Assembly: GCA_045590755.1 (NCBI GenBank)
Contig: JAZNRP010000009.1
Coordinates: 1-15,666, forward strand
Length of the DNA stretch: 15,666 nt
Direction of reading: 5' to 3'
Source of the DNA: SIG565 sp045590755
GTDB taxonomy: Bacteria; Bacillota; Clostridia; Oscillospirales; Acutalibacteraceae
Shown: positions 6,151 through 13,554 of the stretch, piece after piece
Layout of the letters: the number at the start of each line of letters is the position of its first letter
How positions within the stretch are numbered: position 1 is the stretch's first letter
Translations under genes and position numbers: made by a program
Notes under the pieces: generated by a model
Seen by the model: the letters and a program-made list of their open reading frames with translations, nothing else
The model's database searches: none
What the model was told of the DNA's origin: nothing

Positions 6151-7418
6151 TATTCTTCATCCTTTTTAAGTTTAATTACTTCTCTTGCGGCGCACATTAT
6201 GCCGATTTCACCCGAAGCAAAGTTAAGTCCACCCTGAAGCCATACCGCAAAGGGTTCGCGAAGCGGCGCATCGGCAGAAAGCTCAATTGAAGCGCCAAGC
6301 GTAAAGGCACCTGCCGCCATAATAACATCACTGTCGTACCCAGGCATTGGCGCAGGGTAGGGAAGCGCCAGCGAATCAATGGGGGAGCCTTTTTGCAGTC
6401 CTTGGCAGAAAGCAATAAGCCTTTCTGTATTTTCGAGTAAAATGGTTTGTATAATGTCGGCTCTCGGTTCATCAAAGTCGGGTAGCACCGTAAAGCCTAA
6501 TTTACTAAACAGCTTTGCGGCAAAAACAGCGGTTTTAAGCGCTTCGCCAACGGTATGCGGCGCGGCAAAAAGTCCCATATAAAGCTCTCTCAAATGACCG
6601 AGTGAAGCACCCACTTCTTTGCCTACCCCCGGGGCTGTTAAGCGGTAGGCACATTTTTCAACCAAATCGCGTCGGCCTGCAATATAACCGCCTGTCGGTG
6701 CAATACCGCCACCCGGGTTTTTAATAAGTGAGCCTGCAATAATATCGGCACCGACTTCACACGGCTCATTTTTCTGTACAAATTCGCCGTAACAGTTGTC
6801 CACCATAATAATTGTATCAGGCGCCATTTTTTTAACAATACGGCATATCTCGGCTATTTTTTCAACCGTAAGGCTGGGTCTCAGACTGTAGCCCTTTGAG
6901 CGCTGTATGTATACCATTTTGTACTTTTTCTGCGTAAGAGCCATACGGATGCCGTCTAAGTCGGGCTCACCCGCAGAATTTAAGTCGACCTGATTGTATT
7001 TTATACCGAAATCACATAATGAGCCGTCGGTCTTTTTATCAATTCCCAAAACGCCTATAAGGGTATCATAAGGTCTGCCCGTAATGCAAAGCATTTCATC
7101 ATTCGGTCTTAGTAGTCCGAAAAGGGCTACTGTGAGTGTATGTGTACCCGAAACAAAGTTGTGTCTGATTATAGCGTCTTCGGCGCCCACACAGTCGGCG
7201 AAAACTTTTTCGAGCATATCTCGACCGCTGTCGTCATAGCCGTAGCCCGTAGATACACCTAAGTGTGAAGCGCTAACCCCGTTTTTAGTAAAGGCGGCTA
7301 ACACCTTTTGCTGATTATAACGGGCGGTTTCATCAATCTGTTTAAAGATAAAGCCGCATTCGTTTCTTGTCTGTTCGGCCAAGCGTTCAAGCTCGGCATT
7401 AAATTCGAAAAATTCCAT
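6150..7418 (-). CDS. PLP-dependent methionine gamma-lyase-like (aluminium-resistance family) protein
   Basis: 422 aa, the usual length for the family annotated as methionine gamma-lyase family or aluminium resistance protein, common in Gram-positive bacteria (compare Bacillus YnbB). Fold type I PLP enzyme: D207 in IIMVDNCYGEF should contact the pyridine nitrogen, and K233 in AGSLIKNPGGG is the likely Schiff-base lysine. SHLGVSTGYGYDD and AIIRHNFVSGTHT near the N-terminus are also characteristic. The exact reaction is not established; C-S lyase activity on sulfur amino acids is the family-based guess. ATG at 7418 follows AAGGGG, a site that overlaps the stop of the upstream GNAT gene. Coupled by TAATG to the propeller-like gene downstream. 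Confidence 0.88.
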   Translation of the reverse strand: MEFFEFNAELERLAEQTRNECGFIFKQIDETARYNQQKVLAAFTKNGVSASHLGVSTGYGYDDSGRDMLEKVFADCVGAEDAIIRHNFVSGTHTLTVALFGLLRPNDEMLCITGRPYDTLIGVLGIDKKTDGSLCDFGIKYNQVDLNSAGEPDLDGIRMALTQKKYKMVYIQRSKGYSLRPSLTVEKIAEICRIVKKMAPDTIIMVDNCYGEFVQKNEPCEVGADIIAGSLIKNPGGGIAPTGGYIAGRRDLVEKCAYRLTAPGVGKEVGASLGHLRELYMGLFAAPHTVGEALKTAVFAAKLFSKLGFTVLPDFDEPRADIIQTILLENTERLIAFCQGLQKGSPIDSLALPYPAPMPGYDSDVIMAAGAFTLGASIELSADAPLREPFAVWLQGGLNFASGEIGIMCAAREVIKLKKDEE

Positions 7419-7428
7419 AATAATCCCC

Positions 7429-8133
7429 TTATAAAGTACAGTATGCCGCGTGCGACTCTACCGTAAAACCGTTATTTTCATAAAACGGAACATTTTTATA
7501 TTCTGCACATATAAACACTGTGCGGTCTCTGATAATCTCGAGTAGTCGCGACAGCGTAGCACTACCAAGTCCACCGCGGCGAACATCACTTTTTACCGCA
7601 ATACCTGCAAGTGTTGCGTAATTTTCGCAGTATAAAATAACACCTGCAGAATGCTTTGTTGTTACATACCCTGCAGTATTGTGCCGTATACGGTGGGAAA
7701 CATCACCAATAAAGGCATCTTTTTCTCCCATAGACAAAAATTCTGATAAAATATCGTAGGTGAAGTCAAGCCCTGCGTATGTGTTTTCTGCAGCATTTTC
7801 GGTATTAAACGGCGGCTTTTTGTAAAGAGATGCGCATTTAGTTACTATATTAAGGTCGAGCGCATTCGCCGAGTCTAAATCGGTAAAAATATTAGCTGGA
7901 GAGAGTGCTATAATAAAGCTTTTAAGCTCGTCCAAATCTCCGCCGCAACGGCAAAGAGTCATATTATTATCAATTAAAGAAATAATAGCCGTAGCTGTGC
8001 CTTTTTCATCGGTCTGACACCAGAAAAGCGCTATTTTATCGTAATCCTTATATGCGGCATAGTGGCACATAAGCTTTACATATACTACATTTCTCACATT
8101 AATATCGGGTAAATCTTTAACTAAGGTTATCAC
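7429..8133 (-). CDS. GNAT-family N-acetyltransferase
   Basis: 234 aa. The C-terminal half is a GNAT domain: GIAVKSDVRRGGLGSATL contains the acetyl-CoA pyrophosphate-binding motif RRGGLG (185-190), and the C-terminal FYENNGFTVES is the usual last-strand motif. The N-terminal ~120 residues are less conserved and may be a degenerate GNAT half or a substrate domain. The start is a GTG directly after the stop of the upstream M42 gene; GGGAGAA about eight bases before it supports this. Acceptor unknown. Being downstream of two peptidases, it may act on amino acids, peptides or a ribosomal or cell-wall component, but the context does not decide. Confidence 0.8.
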   Translation of the reverse strand: MITLVKDLPDINVRNVVYVKLMCHYAAYKDYDKIALFWCQTDEKGTATAIISLIDNNMTLCRCGGDLDELKSFIIALSPANIFTDLDSANALDLNIVTKCASLYKKPPFNTENAAENTYAGLDFTYDILSEFLSMGEKDAFIGDVSHRIRHNTAGYVTTKHSAGVILYCENYATLAGIAVKSDVRRGGLGSATLSRLLEIIRDRTVFICAEYKNVPFYENNGFTVESHAAYCTL

Positions 8134-9144
8134 TTAAACTTCTCCCGAACAAATTTTATTTATCATATATTTACTAAGTTCAATGATGCCCTCAATATCA
8201 CCTAAATCGCAAACACACGACGGTGAGTGAAGATAGCGGCAGGGTACAGAAATAGAAAGAGTTCTGACCCCTGAGCGACTCAAATGAACACTTGCGGCAT
8301 TATTAGCACCCGTAATACCCGTTTTAGCCTGACACTTAATTCCTGAATTAATAGCGGCATTATAAAGCTCACGGTCGTAAAGTGTGCCAGTGTCCATAAA
8401 GGAAACGGCAGGACCGTTCCCGACAAGGCATACCTTGTTTTCATCCGCAACACCTGCAATATCGGCGGCGGTTGTAATTTCAAGTATAAGCGCGACATCG
8501 GGGTTTACTGTGTATGCGGCGCATTTTGCACCGCGGCAGCCAAGCTCTTCTTGCACTGTAAAGGTAGCGCAAAAATCGTATTCCGACGGCGCTTTAATTA
8601 GTTCTATAAGCGCAAAGCAACCTACTCTGTCATCAAGCGCTTTAGCTTTTATTTTGGTGTCAGATATCATTTCGGTTTCCGAATCCAAAACGCCGTAATC
8701 ACCAACATTTACCTTTTTCTCGGCGTCTTCGCGTGTAGTGCAACCGATATCAATATAAAGACTTTTAATTTCAGGTATTTTTTTACCTTCATCACCGCTT
8801 GTTAAGTGTATAGGCTTTAGGCCTATAACACCCTTGATGGTGTCGTTTATAGTAACGGTGCGGCAAAGCAAGGCTTCGGCATCGATTCCGCCGAGCGTGT
8901 GGAATTTCAAAAATCCGTCGGCGGTAATGCTTGTAATTATAATGCCTACTTCATCCATATGGGCATCCACCATAAGCTTTATATTGGTGGATTTTTTGCC
9001 TTTTTTGAATGCAATTATATTACCGATTTTATCAACCGAGTATTCGCAGTAAGGTGATATTTCTTTTATTATATATTCCCTTATATTTTCTTCAAAGCCT
9101 GCAGGGGAATTAATATCACAAAGGGCTTTTAGTTTATTAAACAT
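8134..9144 (-). CDS. M42-family metallo-aminopeptidase, paralog A
   Basis: Cytosolic dinuclear metallo-aminopeptidase of the M42 family (glutamyl/TET aminopeptidase-like), 336 aa. Expected ligands and catalytic residues are all visible: H62 and D64 in DAHMDEVG, bridging D171 in KALDDRVG, E199-E200 in TVQEELG, E222 in LILEITTAADIAG (E where the neighbouring paralog has D), and H306 in CRYLHSP. So the enzyme should be active. Family members form dodecameric tetrahedra that trim short peptides after proteasome or protease action. The start ATG overlaps the end of paralog B by eight bases, with GGGGG upstream. Two adjacent divergent paralogs could form one mixed complex. Confidence 0.9.
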   Translation of the reverse strand: MFNKLKALCDINSPAGFEENIREYIIKEISPYCEYSVDKIGNIIAFKKGKKSTNIKLMVDAHMDEVGIIITSITADGFLKFHTLGGIDAEALLCRTVTINDTIKGVIGLKPIHLTSGDEGKKIPEIKSLYIDIGCTTREDAEKKVNVGDYGVLDSETEMISDTKIKAKALDDRVGCFALIELIKAPSEYDFCATFTVQEELGCRGAKCAAYTVNPDVALILEITTAADIAGVADENKVCLVGNGPAVSFMDTGTLYDRELYNAAINSGIKCQAKTGITGANNAASVHLSRSGVRTLSISVPCRYLHSPSCVCDLGDIEGIIELSKYMINKICSGEV

Positions 9145-10153
9145 TCATAATACCCCCTGTAAGAATATATTCTTCCAAAATGTCCACTACCGACTCAATA
9201 TCGGAAATTTTAACTATTTCGGTGTTAGTGTGCATATTTCTTAGCGGTATAGACAAAAGGCCCGTAGGAATACCGCATTCAGTAACGGTAATTACATCAG
9301 CGTTTGTTGATGTTTTACCGCCCATGCCTTCGGTCTGACTCTGTATATTTTTGTCTTTTGGTATTTTATTTAAGCGGCCCACAATGTTGCTATCAAGAAT
9401 AGCAGAAAAGCCAACCATAGCGCCGCCGCCCAAATTTCCGCACATATCACTCGGTATATCGGGGGCATTGCCAAAGCTTACATCTATAACTATAGACTCA
9501 TCTATTTTTTTGCCGAAAATAGCGGATGGCGCACCGCGAAGGCCTAATTCTTCGGCGTCACTAAGCAGAAGCATAACATTTACGGGCAAGTGTTTTTTGT
9601 GTAATCTGTCAGCAAGGGCTATTAGTGCGGCAACACCTGTGCGGTTATCAAGCGATTTTCCGCATATTGTGTTATCATCAAGCATTAAAGGCTTTTGTCT
9701 GTAGGACACAAAATCGCCAACACGGATAATTTCTTTAGCACTGCTACCTAGTCCCGTATCAATTTTAATATCGGCTATATTGTCACACACTGCGTCCCCA
9801 TTTTTAAGATGCGGTGGGGTGCTTACAAAGATACCTAAAACATCGCGTTTGCCGTGTATTGTAACGGGCTTTGCGCGAAGATGTCTTAAATCAATACCGC
9901 CGCAATTTTTAACAGTTAAAAATCCACACTCGGATATATTTGTTACAATAAAGCCCACTTCGTCAATATGTGCGTCAATTAAAACGGTATAATCGCTGTC
10001 GCCCTTTAGTGTAAGAGCACGACCAAGCGCACCGTGGGACATAACGGTGCCGTATTTACTTAAATGTTTTTGAGCCACATCTGCGGCATTTGCTACACTG
10101 CCAATACCGACCGATAAAGACAATTCTGACAGAATTTCTTTAAGGCTTATCAT
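9137..10153 (-). CDS. M42-family metallo-aminopeptidase, paralog B
   Basis: 338 aa, second M42 peptidase in tandem. H62 and D64 in DAHIDEVG, bridging D169 in KSLDNRTG, E201-E202 in DAEELGLRGAP, D224 in VIDVSFGNAPD, and H308 in RNMHTNTEIV: the full active-site set. It aligns end to end with paralog A but the two are clearly divergent, so this is an old duplication rather than a recent repeat. Its ATG overlaps the murD stop in a 4-base ATGA junction. Physiological substrates (N-terminal acidic, hydrophobic or basic residues) cannot be told from sequence. Confidence 0.9.
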   Translation of the reverse strand: MISLKEILSELSLSVGIGSVANAADVAQKHLSKYGTVMSHGALGRALTLKGDSDYTVLIDAHIDEVGFIVTNISECGFLTVKNCGGIDLRHLRAKPVTIHGKRDVLGIFVSTPPHLKNGDAVCDNIADIKIDTGLGSSAKEIIRVGDFVSYRQKPLMLDDNTICGKSLDNRTGVAALIALADRLHKKHLPVNVMLLLSDAEELGLRGAPSAIFGKKIDESIVIDVSFGNAPDIPSDMCGNLGGGAMVGFSAILDSNIVGRLNKIPKDKNIQSQTEGMGGKTSTNADVITVTECGIPTGLLSIPLRNMHTNTEIVKISDIESVVDILEEYILTGGIMNV

Positions 10154-11529
10154 AATTTGTTCACCAATTCTTTGAAATAATTACCGCGCGCGGCAAAATT
10201 TGGGAAAGCGTCAAACGAAGCACAGGCAGGGCTCAAGGTTACAATGTCACCCGTTACTGCTTTTTCTGCCGCCGTAGCAACGGCACTGTCAAGATTTTCC
10301 ACCTTAATTATTTCGGGCGTTCCCTTATAATCGGGGTGGGAAACAATAGCATCTTCTATTTTTTTAGCGGTAGGACCCGAAAGCACCAAAAGCTTTACCT
10401 TGTCTAAAACATAGGGTGCCATAGGCTCAAACGGTATTTGCTTGTCATAACCGCCTGCTATAAGAATTACTTTTTGGTCAAAGGCTTTAAGTCCTGCTAT
10501 GGTACGGGTAGGACTCGAAGCAATAGAATCGTTAAAATATTTAACCGAGTTTACTTCTCTTACAAACTCAATGCGGTGCTCTACACCCGCAAATTCCTTT
10601 GCAACAAGGCGTATGGTATCAGCACCGACATAACCCCAGACTGCAGAAATAGCGGCAAGGTAGTTGGCAATGTTATGGTCGCCCAGTACCGTTATATCAT
10701 CACGGTGCATAATCGGCACATTAATGCCGCGGTAGCACATATGAATATAACCGCCGTCGTCAAGCCAGGCGCCATATTTAACGGGGCGCTCCATACTAAA
10801 GCCTAAGGACTGACCGCGCACAAGCTCGCGGAAGCCATAGGTTATTTCATTATCATAGTTAAGTACTGTACGCGAAAAAGCGTCCTGATGCAAAAGCACA
10901 TTCTTTTTGGCTTCCACATACTCATCCATATCCTTGTGTACATCAAGGTGGTTGGGTGCCACATTGGTTACAACCGCAATTTCAGGGCTCTTTCTCATTG
11001 AGATAAGCTGAAAGGATGAAAGCTCAACTACAACACAGTCATCTCGTTTTATATTATCAATTTCGGGGAGCAGCGGCTTACCGATATTACCGCCCACATG
11101 CACTGTGTAGCCTTCCTTTTTAAGCATTTCGGCAATAAGTGTTGTGGTGGTGGTTTTACCGTCAGAGCCCGTAACGGCGAATATTTTAGCAGGGCAAAGG
11201 TCAAAAAACACTTCCATTTCGCTTGTAACCGCGATTCCGCGTTTTCTGGCTTCCTTAAGCTCGGGCAAATGAAAGCTCATACCGGGGGTACGGAAAATTA
11301 CATCGACTTCCAAATTGTGCAAATAGTCGTCGCCGAGACTCAGCGTAGCACCTGCATTTTCAAGCTCGTCACAAATATCGCCCAACTGCTCGCGTGAGCG
11401 ACGGTCACAGGCAACAACACGGGCTCCTTTTTCTAAAAACCGCTTAATAAGCGGAGTATTGCTTATACCAATGCCGCACATAGCGATTTTTTTATTTCCT
11501 ATATCTTCCCAGAACTGTTTAAAATCCAA
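10150..11529 (-). CDS. murD: UDP-N-acetylmuramoyl-L-alanine--D-glutamate ligase
   Basis: Cytoplasmic peptidoglycan precursor synthesis: ATP-dependent addition of D-glutamate to UDP-MurNAc-L-Ala. 459 aa, normal length. N-terminal Rossmann-like domain starts at AMCGIGISNTPL (17-28); the Mur-ligase ATP loop is VTGSDGKTTTTT (119-130, K125), followed by HVGGNIGKPL; later motifs are VVTNVAPNHLDVH, GVEHRIE and FNDSIASSPT; the C-terminal domain carries LIAGGYDKQIPFE and LSPACASFDAF. The start is a TTG, chosen because AGGAGGG lies eight bases upstream and no in-frame ATG is better placed. It leads the six-gene minus-strand operon and is not in a usual dcw cluster here, which leaves open whether a second murD exists elsewhere. 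Confidence 0.95.
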   Translation of the reverse strand: MDFKQFWEDIGNKKIAMCGIGISNTPLIKRFLEKGARVVACDRRSREQLGDICDELENAGATLSLGDDYLHNLEVDVIFRTPGMSFHLPELKEARKRGIAVTSEMEVFFDLCPAKIFAVTGSDGKTTTTTLIAEMLKKEGYTVHVGGNIGKPLLPEIDNIKRDDCVVVELSSFQLISMRKSPEIAVVTNVAPNHLDVHKDMDEYVEAKKNVLLHQDAFSRTVLNYDNEITYGFRELVRGQSLGFSMERPVKYGAWLDDGGYIHMCYRGINVPIMHRDDITVLGDHNIANYLAAISAVWGYVGADTIRLVAKEFAGVEHRIEFVREVNSVKYFNDSIASSPTRTIAGLKAFDQKVILIAGGYDKQIPFEPMAPYVLDKVKLLVLSGPTAKKIEDAIVSHPDYKGTPEIIKVENLDSAVATAAEKAVTGDIVTLSPACASFDAFPNFAARGNYFKELVNKL

Positions 11530-11531
11530 AG

Positions 11532-11583
11532 TTAGCCCTCCTATATATAACTATATATTATATTATACTAATTAAAGGGCTAA
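11532..11583. repeat. Inverted repeat spanning the murD promoter and ribosome binding site
   Basis: TTAGCCCT (11532-11539) and AGGGCTAA (11576-11583) are perfect reverse complements, about 44 bp centre to centre. One arm is inside the promoter spacer, the other at the murD ribosome binding site. The upstream arm should not be transcribed, so if functional this would be a DNA-level two-site operator; chance is also possible at 8 bp. Confidence 0.4.
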
Positions 11584-11590
11584 ATATCAA
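11562..11590 (-). promoter_or_regulatory. Sigma-A promoter of the murD operon
   Basis: Minus strand: -35 TTGATA (11590-11585), 17-bp spacer, -10 TATAAT (11567-11562). The leader to the TTG start is about 26 nt. The spacer holds one arm of an inverted repeat whose other arm overlaps the murD ribosome binding site. Confidence 0.8.
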
Positions 11591-11617
11591 TAATTAACTT
11601 GAAGGTAATAACAAATA

Positions 11618-11646
11618 TTGACATTTTTTTCATTTTCTGTTATATT
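11618..11646 (+). promoter_or_regulatory. Sigma-A promoter of the DMT transporter gene
   Basis: Perfect TTGACA (11618-11623), 17-bp spacer, TATATT (11641-11646). Back to back with the murD operon promoter. AGGAG at 11664-11668 serves the ATG at 11679. Confidence 0.85.
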
Positions 11647-11678
11647 GTTATATATTTTTTAAAAGGAGTGAAAGAAAT

Positions 11679-12644
11679 ATGGGTTGGTTTTGGTTATCCC
11701 TTTTAGCACTTTTGTGCTGGAGTGGCTCGGACCTTTTTTCAAAAATCGGATGTTCCGATGAAAAGGATAAAAGGGCGCATTTAAGAATGGTGGTAGCAGT
11801 CGGCATAATTATGGGACTGCACGCGATGTACGAAATATTTATTGGCGGAACCGAGATATCATTAGATGTGATTATCGCTTACTTGCCCGTAAGTTTTTTG
11901 TATATATTCTCTATGGTGTTAGGCTATGTGGGTCTGCGCTATATTGAACTTTCAATTTCTTCGCCTATATGCAATTCTTCGGGAGCATTGGTTGCTATTT
12001 TGTGTCTTGTAATGGGCATGACAGAGTCTATAAACGGTTGGCAGACCGCCGCTATTGTAATGGTTTGTATCGGTGTAATAGGTCTCGGTATTGTTGAAGC
12101 TACCGAAGATGAAGATTTACGCGCTCGCCGTCAGGAAAAGGCAAACAGAAAATATGCTAAAAGCTGGTTAGCTCTGTTTTTGCCGGTGGCATATTGTTTG
12201 CTTGATGCACTTGGCTCCTTTGCCGATTCCTTGGTGCTTGCAGATTTAAGCGACCCCGAAACAGTTATACCGTCATATTTGCAAATGTTTGCAAAGGGAC
12301 TAAACGAAGACAGCGCAAATGTAGCCTATGAGCTTACATTTTTTGCTGCAGGTATAGGTTGCCTTATCTATCTGCTTATTAAAAAAGACATACAAAAACC
12401 GCGTCAAGCAGCCCCACGCTTTGTTGGCGGTCTTTTTGAAACGGCAGGACAGTTTGCCTATATATACGCTTTGTCCGACACACAGCATGTAGCAATGAGC
12501 GCCCCGATTATTTCGGCATACTGCGTAGCAAGTGTTGTATGGAGCCGCATTTTCTTAAAGGAAAAGCTTTCCTGGAAGCACTATCTGATGATTGCAATTG
12601 CCGCAGTCGGTATAGTTGTATTAGGACTCTTCGATGAACTGTAA
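11679..12644 (+). CDS. DMT-superfamily (EamA-like) membrane transporter
   Basis: 321 aa integral membrane protein with about ten hydrophobic segments in two halves of five. The first begins at the N-terminus (FWLSLLALLCWSGSDLFSK); further ones lie near residues 36-54, 63-83, 95-113, 122-140, 164-183, 218-236, 250-268, 272-291 and 299-318. A charged cytosolic loop (EDEDLRARRQEKANRKYAK) joins the halves. GYVGLRYIELSISSPI and MSAPIISAYCVASVVW are the paired EamA-type motifs near the membrane centre, and FLKEKLSWKHYLMIAIAAVG is the classic EamA end. Substrate unknown; DMT proteins export amino acids or metabolites or import nucleotide sugars. Single-gene unit with its own promoter and terminator. 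Confidence 0.85.
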   Translation: MGWFWLSLLALLCWSGSDLFSKIGCSDEKDKRAHLRMVVAVGIIMGLHAMYEIFIGGTEISLDVIIAYLPVSFLYIFSMVLGYVGLRYIELSISSPICNSSGALVAILCLVMGMTESINGWQTAAIVMVCIGVIGLGIVEATEDEDLRARRQEKANRKYAKSWLALFLPVAYCLLDALGSFADSLVLADLSDPETVIPSYLQMFAKGLNEDSANVAYELTFFAAGIGCLIYLLIKKDIQKPRQAAPRFVGGLFETAGQFAYIYALSDTQHVAMSAPIISAYCVASVVWSRIFLKEKLSWKHYLMIAIAAVGIVVLGLFDEL

Positions 12645-12647
12645 AAC

Positions 12648-12680
12648 AAAACCGCAGTAGAAAATCTACTGCGGTTTTTG
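12648..12680. terminator. Bidirectional terminator between transporter and PqqD-like gene
   Basis: AAAACCGCAGTAGA, loop AAA, TCTACTGCGGTTTTT: a perfect 14-bp stem with T runs on both sides. It lies between convergent stops at 12644 and 12683. Confidence 0.92.
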
Positions 12681-12682
12681 AT

Positions 12683-12943
12683 TTAATCCAACATATCGTT
12701 TTTCTTTAGTTTTTCTATAAAGCTTGATACATCGCGGGAAGCTATTTCCCGCTCAACGCTGTATTCACTGCAAAGAGCATCTGTGAGTTGTTCTTCGGTT
12801 GTGTCATCCTTTAAAAGCTCCCACAAAAATTTGCCTGTGGAATTAAGCGTTATTACCGAGTTGAAATTTACAGAGTCACCAATAGGCACAACTAAATTTT
12901 CACCCGCCACATTTCTTAAAATATAGGTATTACGAATCTTCAT
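12683..12943 (-). CDS. PqqD-like (RiPP recognition element) small protein, no visible partner
   Basis: 86 aa. The pattern YILRNVAGENLVVPIG, then FNSVITLNSTGKFLWELL, then DDTTEEQLTDAL and a C-terminal SSFIEKLKKNDMLD is that of the PqqD family: a winged-helix-like fold that binds leader peptides of ribosomal peptides and presents them to radical SAM enzymes. The ATG at 12943 is used because GGGGTA sits just before it; the longer frame to 12973 has no such site. No precursor peptide, radical SAM maturase or transporter of a RiPP cluster is next to it, so it is an orphan; in Clostridia such stand-alone PqqD-like proteins are common and mostly uncharacterised. It has its own promoter, divergent from the next operon and sharing a -35 element with it. 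Confidence 0.8.
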   Translation of the reverse strand: MKIRNTYILRNVAGENLVVPIGDSVNFNSVITLNSTGKFLWELLKDDTTEEQLTDALCSEYSVEREIASRDVSSFIEKLKKNDMLD

Positions 12944-12972
12944 TTTACTACCCCGTTTATCAATATAGTACA

Positions 12973-13001
12973 ATTATATAATATTTTAAAATATATTGCA
13001 A
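12973..13001 (-). promoter_or_regulatory. Promoter of the PqqD-like gene
   Basis: Minus strand: -35 TTGCAA (13001-12996), 17-bp spacer, -10 TATAAT (12978-12973). The -35 hexamer is self-complementary and is also the -35 of the divergent promoter. Confidence 0.7.
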
Positions 13002-13025
13002 GTAAAGACTGATTTGTTGTATAAT
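12996..13025 (+). promoter_or_regulatory. Promoter of the 13050-14915 operon
   Basis: -35 TTGCAA (12996-13001), 18-bp spacer, -10 TATAAT (13020-13025), then GGAGAG before the ATG at 13050. It uses the same TTGCAA hexamer as the divergent promoter. Confidence 0.7.
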
Positions 13026-13049
13026 AAATAAAAAACTGGAGAGAAGAAT

Positions 13050-13553
13050 ATGGACATTTTTAAAGAACAAATTCTAAAGGTGCGCAAAACACCTGCAGAA
13101 TATATACTCATAGCAATAATTGTGATTTTCGCGGTGGTGTCATCGGTTTTACTGTTTTTGTATTCAGGAAAGTACCCGTTTTTTATTCTGTTAATTGTGG
13201 GAATTTTTTACGGTAGCGGAAAATTACTCGGTATGTTTTCTATTGAATACGAGTATATTGTAACCAATTCTGCAATAGATATTGATAAAATTATTTCCAA
13301 AAGCTCCCGTAAGCGCATAGCATCGTTTGAAAGCAAGGACATTATACGCTGCGAAAAGGCAGTAGGCACAGTACCTGTTACCGATGCGACTGACCGATTT
13401 ATCTGTTGCGATAAGGATGACAAAAATGCTTACTGGATTTTAGTAAACAAAAACGGCAAAAAAACACTTATTATGTTTGCCCCCAACGAAAAAATAATAG
13501 AAGCTATACGCCTTGGCGCACCCAAAAATATGCAAAGGGAACTTTTTAACTGA
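13050..13553 (+). CDS. Two-TM membrane protein with a PH-like cytosolic domain, function unknown
   Basis: 167 aa. After a short basic N-terminus there are two membrane segments, about residues 18-38 (YILIAIIVIFAVVSSVLLFL) and 44-63 (ending GSGKLLGMF). The C-terminal ~100 residues begin with EYEYIVTNSAIDIDKI and continue with SRKRIASFESKDI, a strand pattern seen in bacterial PH-like (bPH) domains; I recall a clostridial family annotated DUF6106 with this look, not verified. First gene of a three-gene operon; its stop at 13553 is one base before the ATG of nnrD. No function can be assigned. Confidence 0.75.
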   Translation: MDIFKEQILKVRKTPAEYILIAIIVIFAVVSSVLLFLYSGKYPFFILLIVGIFYGSGKLLGMFSIEYEYIVTNSAIDIDKIISKSSRKRIASFESKDIIRCEKAVGTVPVTDATDRFICCDKDDKNAYWILVNKNGKKTLIMFAPNEKIIEAIRLGAPKNMQRELFN

Positions 13554-13554
13554 T

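Noticed and set aside
10438..10806. Plus-strand open frame of 122 codons antisense to murD
   Set aside because: murD is unambiguous on the other strand; the antisense frame has no plausible start context or domain.
12944..12973. Ten-residue N-terminal extension of the PqqD-like protein
   Set aside because: The longer start overlaps the predicted -10 element, whereas the ATG at 12943 has GGGGTA just upstream.
13513..13554. Upstream extension of the nnrD frame into the previous gene
   Set aside because: It would start from a TTG within coding sequence of the PH-like protein; the ATG at 13555 matches the family's usual N-terminus.
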